Source of the DNA: an uncultured Dorea sp.
GTDB taxonomy: Bacteria > Bacillota_A > Clostridia > Lachnospirales > Lachnospiraceae
Assembly (NCBI GenBank): GCA_910578865.1
Contig: CAJTRM010000013.1
Coordinates: forward strand, 1 to 64,000
Length of the DNA stretch: 64,000 nucleotides
Direction: 5' to 3'
Under the pieces are notes generated by a model. It did no database searches, was not told the origin of the DNA, and was given only the letters and a program-made list of their open reading frames with translations. Both the position numbers and the translations under genes were made by a program. Below, piece after piece: positions 59,751-64,000 of this stretch. The number at the start of each line of letters is the position of its first letter. The first letter of the stretch is position 1.

Positions 59751-62390
59751 TTATGAAATCTGGCCTTCCAGAACTTCCTTTGCCTTCGCCAGTGCATCCT
59801 TGATGCCGGACGGGTTTTTGCCTCCTGCCTGTGCCATATTCGGGCGGCCTCCGCCTCCGCCTCCTACCAAGGCAGCACACGCCTTGATCAGATTGCCTGC
59901 ATGGGCGCCCCTGCTGACTGCGCCCTCCGTGGCCATTGCCATAAGGCTTACCTTCCCGTCTGCGGCAGAAACCAGAAGTATGACTCCCTCACCAAGCTTT
60001 TCCTTCAGCTGGTCGCCAAGATCACGAAGCCCGTTCATATCCACCCCGTCTACATTTGCCGCAAGCAGCTTTACGCCGTTGATCTCTGTGACCTGATCCA
60101 TCACATCCCCCATAGAACCCTGTGCAAGCCTGCTCTTTAAGCTTTCCACTTCACTGCTCAGCGCCTTGTTCTCACAGACCAGGTTACGGATCTTGTCTGT
60201 AAGCTGTTCCGGCTTTGCCTTCAGAAGCTTCAGCACATCTGTATATCTGTTCTCGATGTCATTGTAATAATCCATCAGGCCTCTGGACGTAAGCGCCTCT
60301 ATACGTCTTACGCCTGCGGCCACTCCGGTCTCGGAGATAATCTTAAAGGCTGTAATCATACTGGTATTCGTCACATGAGTACCGCCGCAGAACTCCTTCG
60401 AGAATTCTCCCATACTGACCACGCGGACGACATCGCCGTATTTTTCTCCGAATAATGCGGCTGCTCCGGTTTTTCTTGCCTCCTCGATCGGCATATTCTG
60501 AGCCGCTACCGGAAGTGCTTTTCGGATCTGTTCATTCACAATTGCTTCAACCTTCTTTATCTCTTCCCCTGTCATCGCAGAAAAATGAGTAAAGTCAAAA
60601 CGGAGCCTGTCCGCATTCACCGAAGATCCGGCCTGCTCCACATGAGAGCCAAGCACCATACGCAGCGCCTTTTGAAGCAGATGAGTTGCACTGTGATTAT
60701 TGGCTGACAGTGCCCGTCTCTCCGTGTCAACCTCAAGAGATACCACATCTCCCACCTTGATCATGCCTTTCACAACGCGGCCTTTGTGTCCGATCTTATC
60801 TCCTGCAAGCTTTATCGTATCTTCCACGGCAAACACAAAGCCGTCCTCCCTGATTACGCCGGTATCTGCCTCCTGTCCGCCGCTTGTCGCATAAAACGGC
60901 GTCTCTTTTACAAGGATCGTCCCTGCCTGCCCGTCGGACAGCGCCTCCACGATCTCCTTCTCTGTCGTAAGGACCGTGACCTCAGACTCACACACTAATT
61001 TCTCATATCCTACAAAGCTGCTTGTGACAGCCGGGTCGATCTCATCATAGACGGTAGCCTCCCGTCCGCTGTAATTATGTTCTCCGAATGTGCCCTTTGC
61101 TTTGGCCTTCTGCTCTTCGACCGCCTTTTGAAAACCGCTTTCGTCTATGGAAAATCCTTTTTCTTCCAGAATCTCTGTTGTCAGATCTACCGGGAAACCA
61201 TAGGTATCATATAAACGGAATGCCTCCTCACCGGACATTACCTTCTCACCTTTCTTCTCCATATCTTCTATAGCTTCTGCAAGCATGGAAAGTCCCTGGT
61301 CAATCGTCTTATTAAACTGTTCCTCTTCTTTGACAATGACCTTAAAGATAAAATCCTTTTTCTCCTCAAGCTCCGGATACCCGTCCTTAGAGCCCTCTAT
61401 TACAGTCTCCGCAAGTTCTACCAGAAATTCCCGGTCAATCCCCAAAATCCTTCCGTGACGGCTCGCACGGCGGAGCAGGCGGCGAAGGACATAGCCCCGC
61501 CCGCTGTTGGACGGCAGGATTCCGTCAGAGATCATGAAGGTCACCGAACGGATGTGGTCTGTAATGACACGGAGAGATACATCCTTTTCCTCACTCTCTC
61601 CGTAACTCACTTCGGCCAGGCGGCATACATGATCCCTCAGCGCCTTAATGGTATCAATATCAAACATAGAATCCACGCCCTGAACAACGCATGCCAGACG
61701 TTCAAGCCCCATGCCCGTATCAATGTTCTTCTGATCAAGCTCTGTGTAATGGTTGTTTCCGTCATTGTCAAACTGGGTAAATACATTGTTCCAGATCTCC
61801 ATATAACGGTCACACTCACATCCTACCGTACAGTCGGGGCTGCCGCAGCCATATTTCTCTCCGCGGTCATAGTAAACCTCCGAACAAGGACCGCAGGGAC
61901 CCGAACCATGCTCCCAGAAATTATCCGCTTTGCCGAAACGGAAAATCCGCTCCGGTGCGATACCGATCTCCTTATTCCAGATCTCCCACGCTTCATCATC
62001 GTCCAGATACACAGACGGATACAAGCGTTCCGGCTCAAGACCCACCACTTCTGTTAGGAACTCCCACGTCCAGTGGATGGACTCCTTTTTGAAATAATCT
62101 CCAAAAGAAAAGTTTCCCAGCATCTCAAAAAACGTACCGTGCCTTGCAGTTTTACCTACATTTTCGATATCCCCTGTCCGAATACACTTCTGACAAGTGG
62201 CCACTCTCTTCTTCGGCGGAATAACCTGTCCGGTAAAATACGGCTTCAACGGCGCCATTCCCGAGTTAATCAAAAGCAGGCTTTTATCATTATGGGGCAC
62301 CAGGGAAAAACTCTTCATAACCAGATGCTCTTTCCCCTCAAAAAAGTCCAGAAACATCTTCCTTAATTCATTTACTCCATACTTCTGCAT
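59751..62390 (-). CDS. alaS: Alanyl-tRNA synthetase
   Basis: This full-length 879-residue class II synthetase has the catalytic core from MQKYGVNELRKMFLDFFEGKEH through NSGMAPLKPYFTG and FEMLGNFSFGDYFKK. The editing domain carries the HxxxH zinc motif NNHSATHLLQKAL and CGGTHVTNT. The C-terminal C-Ala domain ends with GGGGGGRPNMAQAGGKN. It is 36 bases downstream of the hydrogenase gene; no T-box leader is present in that short gap. Confidence 0.98.
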   Translation of the reverse strand: MQKYGVNELRKMFLDFFEGKEHLVMKSFSLVPHNDKSLLLINSGMAPLKPYFTGQVIPPKKRVATCQKCIRTGDIENVGKTARHGTFFEMLGNFSFGDYFKKESIHWTWEFLTEVVGLEPERLYPSVYLDDDEAWEIWNKEIGIAPERIFRFGKADNFWEHGSGPCGPCSEVYYDRGEKYGCGSPDCTVGCECDRYMEIWNNVFTQFDNDGNNHYTELDQKNIDTGMGLERLACVVQGVDSMFDIDTIKALRDHVCRLAEVSYGESEEKDVSLRVITDHIRSVTFMISDGILPSNSGRGYVLRRLLRRASRHGRILGIDREFLVELAETVIEGSKDGYPELEEKKDFIFKVIVKEEEQFNKTIDQGLSMLAEAIEDMEKKGEKVMSGEEAFRLYDTYGFPVDLTTEILEEKGFSIDESGFQKAVEEQKAKAKGTFGEHNYSGREATVYDEIDPAVTSSFVGYEKLVCESEVTVLTTEKEIVEALSDGQAGTILVKETPFYATSGGQEADTGVIREDGFVFAVEDTIKLAGDKIGHKGRVVKGMIKVGDVVSLEVDTERRALSANNHSATHLLQKALRMVLGSHVEQAGSSVNADRLRFDFTHFSAMTGEEIKKVEAIVNEQIRKALPVAAQNMPIEEARKTGAAALFGEKYGDVVRVVSMGEFSKEFCGGTHVTNTSMITAFKIISETGVAAGVRRIEALTSRGLMDYYNDIENRYTDVLKLLKAKPEQLTDKIRNLVCENKALSSEVESLKSRLAQGSMGDVMDQVTEINGVKLLAANVDGVDMNGLRDLGDQLKEKLGEGVILLVSAADGKVSLMAMATEGAVSRGAHAGNLIKACAALVGGGGGGRPNMAQAGGKNPSGIKDALAKAKEVLEGQIS

Positions 62391-62426
62391 AGTTTCCTCC
62401 TAAAATTATGATCTGTAATAAAAACT

Positions 62427-63935
62427 CTATTTTAATTCGATTTCTTCCAGTTCCTTCGGCGGCAATTTCTTGGTGGAGCCTTTCACGAACTCTTTCACCT
62501 TTTTCTGCGCCTGTGTGATCGGAATATTCGTGCCGGCTCCCGCCGCGCAGCCTCCCGGACAACCCATGCCCTCGATCAGACAACCATTCATGCGCCCCAC
62601 CTTCGCAAGGGAAAGCATCTTCTTACACTCTGCGAGTCCCTCGGCATGTTCAATCTTCACTTCTGTGCCCGGATAATACTCATTGATACATTTTTCAATG
62701 GCATCTGCCACACCTCCGGCCACTGCATAACCGCGTCCTGCAGCTGTCGCATTGTGGAAGGAAGACTCTGCCTCATACTCGGTCAGGTCGATATCCCTGG
62801 CATCGAACATGGCCCGAAGCTCCTCAAAGGTAATGACAAAGTCCACATCACTACGCACCGTCCGTCTCATGGCCTCCAGCTTCTTGGCGGCACACGGGCC
62901 AATAAATACTACCCTGGCATTGGGATGCTCTTTTTTAATCGTTCTCGCCGTAGCTACCATAGGCGTCAGTTCCTGTGATACCTGATCTACCATGTCCGGG
63001 AAATATTTTTTGGCAAGCATGGCCCATGACGGACAGCAAGAAGTCAGAAGAAACGGAAGTTCCCCGGTGGTAACCTTTTCCACATAATGATGGGCCTCTG
63101 CAATGGCTCCGATGTCCGCGCCGAGCGCCACCTCATAGACCTCAGAGAATCCCATCTCCTGAAGAGCCGCTTTCAGATTCCGCGGGGTGATATGATCCCC
63201 GAACTGGCCTGCAAACGCCGGTGCAAGCTCTGCAACAACCTCCGCTCCCTCTGTCAAAGCCCTGGCAAGCTGGAAAATCTGAGACTTATCTGCAACAGCT
63301 CCAAACGGGCAGCTTACCATACACATGCCGCAGGATACACATTTGTCAATGTTGATGGCAGCATGACCCTGAGAATCTGTCTCAATGGCATTCACCCCGC
63401 ATGCCTTGGCACACGGACGTTCCTTTTTGGAGATTGCGTCGTACGGGCACACGGATTTGCATTTGCCACAGCCGATGCATTTATCCTGGTCTATGTAAGA
63501 GCGGCCCTTTACCATGGAAATTGCTCCCCTGGGGCACACCTCCATACAAGGGTGAGCCAGGCAGCCCTTACACATATTGCTCACTTCATATCCCTTTTCC
63601 TCGCAGCGTTCACATGCAGACGGGATCACCTGCATCAGCGGCGGCTCATAATAATTATCAGAAATATTACTTGCCTCCAGGCCGGAGGTCAGATGCACTG
63701 GCTTGTTCTCCGGCCGCAGGGACATCCCCATAGCCAGACGTACACGCTCGCTTACAATGGCACGGGAACGGTAAATACTCTCTCTGTATGTAGTATGATC
63801 CTCTGTAACGATCTCATACGGGATAGCCTCGATATCGCTGTTGAGCGTCTCTGTATTTCCCTGGAACCCCAATCTTGCCACCTGTTCAAATACTTGTCTT
63901 CTGACTCTTTTGACTCTGGTATCCAATCCTCTCAT
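62427..63935 (-). CDS. Monomeric [FeFe]-hydrogenase
   Basis: The 502-residue enzyme begins with about 110 residues of unknown helical sequence. Ferredoxin-type clusters follow, CKGCLAHPCMEVCPRGAI, CIGCGKCKSVCPYDAI and CVSCGMCMVSCPFGAV. The H-cluster domain has the three motifs L1 TSCCPSW, L2 GPCAAKKLE and L3 EGMGCPGGCAAG. This matches the group B type of monomeric [FeFe]-hydrogenases of anaerobes, whose physiological role is less clear than that of group A. AGGAGGG precedes ATG 63935. alaS follows on the same strand. Confidence 0.93.
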   Translation of the reverse strand: MRGLDTRVKRVRRQVFEQVARLGFQGNTETLNSDIEAIPYEIVTEDHTTYRESIYRSRAIVSERVRLAMGMSLRPENKPVHLTSGLEASNISDNYYEPPLMQVIPSACERCEEKGYEVSNMCKGCLAHPCMEVCPRGAISMVKGRSYIDQDKCIGCGKCKSVCPYDAISKKERPCAKACGVNAIETDSQGHAAINIDKCVSCGMCMVSCPFGAVADKSQIFQLARALTEGAEVVAELAPAFAGQFGDHITPRNLKAALQEMGFSEVYEVALGADIGAIAEAHHYVEKVTTGELPFLLTSCCPSWAMLAKKYFPDMVDQVSQELTPMVATARTIKKEHPNARVVFIGPCAAKKLEAMRRTVRSDVDFVITFEELRAMFDARDIDLTEYEAESSFHNATAAGRGYAVAGGVADAIEKCINEYYPGTEVKIEHAEGLAECKKMLSLAKVGRMNGCLIEGMGCPGGCAAGAGTNIPITQAQKKVKEFVKGSTKKLPPKELEEIELK

Positions 63936-64000
63936 AATTCCTGTACCCTCCTGAACTGATCTTTGTTTCTCTATAATAATATAATCTTATGTTCTCTGCA
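63936..64000 (-). promoter_or_regulatory. Hydrogenase upstream region
   Basis: On the minus strand an AT-rich stretch (TAAGATTATATTATTATAGAG) around 63975-63992 is a possible promoter, but no -35 can be fixed before the window ends. Confidence 0.35.

Noticed and set aside
62391..62426. T-box leader before alaS
   Set aside because: Only 36 bases separate alaS from the hydrogenase stop; no specifier loop or TGG-containing antiterminator bulge is possible.

Overview
The window looks like chromosomal DNA of an anaerobic, low-to-mid GC gut Firmicute of the family Lachnospiraceae (Clostridium cluster XIVa). This is inferred from several features. There is a selenocysteine-containing reductase of the glycine/sarcosine/betaine type, a monomeric [FeFe]-hydrogenase and a GH2 beta-galactosidase remnant. 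The order ylxM-ffh-rpsP-khpA-rimM-trmD-rplS-lepB-rbgA-lepB-rnhB-yraN is typical of Firmicutes, and there are choline-binding-type cell wall repeats. I cannot fix genus or species from sequence alone.

Layout. 1-5.9 kb (+ strand): the 5' end of an IS transposase at the left edge; a two-gene 'component B' of a selenoprotein reductase with an in-frame UGA; a DUF3810 membrane metalloprotease-like protein; and a pair of Cys-rich proteins (QueG-like, DUF1847). 5.9-10.9 kb: DNA topoisomerase III, tRNA-Glu and tRNA-Cys, an SRAP/HMCES protein, a HEPN-MNT toxin-antitoxin pair and an unknown ORF. 11-18.3 kb (+): adenine permease and adenine deaminase, then a rearrangement scar in which an insertion sequence joins the 5' half of lacZ to the 3' half of an aminopeptidase P gene. 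18.3-23.3 kb: an MMPL/RND exporter and its exported partner, divergent from a TetR regulator, with three TGAC-N5-GTCA operator-like sites between them. 23.3-36.3 kb (- strand): a 2-isopropylmalate synthase fused to an AraC-type DNA-binding domain, a sodium:solute symporter, a beta-hydroxyacid dehydrogenase, a left-handed beta-helix protein, a second topoisomerase III, polyphosphate kinase, aspartate-semialdehyde dehydrogenase, argininosuccinate lyase and QueH.

36.4-38.2 kb: an ABC importer lacking its binding protein, and tRNA-Thr. 38.3-48.5 kb (-): MscS channel, PgeF, YraN, RNase HII, two signal peptidases around RbgA, and the conserved ribosome/SRP cluster, followed upstream by a subtilase. 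48.6-53.4 kb: J-domain protein, Cys-rich small protein, a cell wall-binding D,D-carboxypeptidase carrying three near-identical 198-bp repeats, three small proteins of unknown function, and a thioesterase. 53.5-64 kb: a TruA homologue whose catalytic Asp is Glu, GNAT, TrmO, an ABC-class ATPase with a pentapeptide-repeat partner, YbaK, Maf, rpsU, alaS and the hydrogenase.

Most of the window is housekeeping. The parts most worth a second look are the LeuA-AraC fusion with its short Ile/Val leader ORF, the orphan Sec-reductase component B, the TruA Asp-to-Glu protein, the IS-mediated lacZ/pepP fusion scar, the triple-operator MMPL locus and the paired unknown genes at 52.1-52.9 kb.
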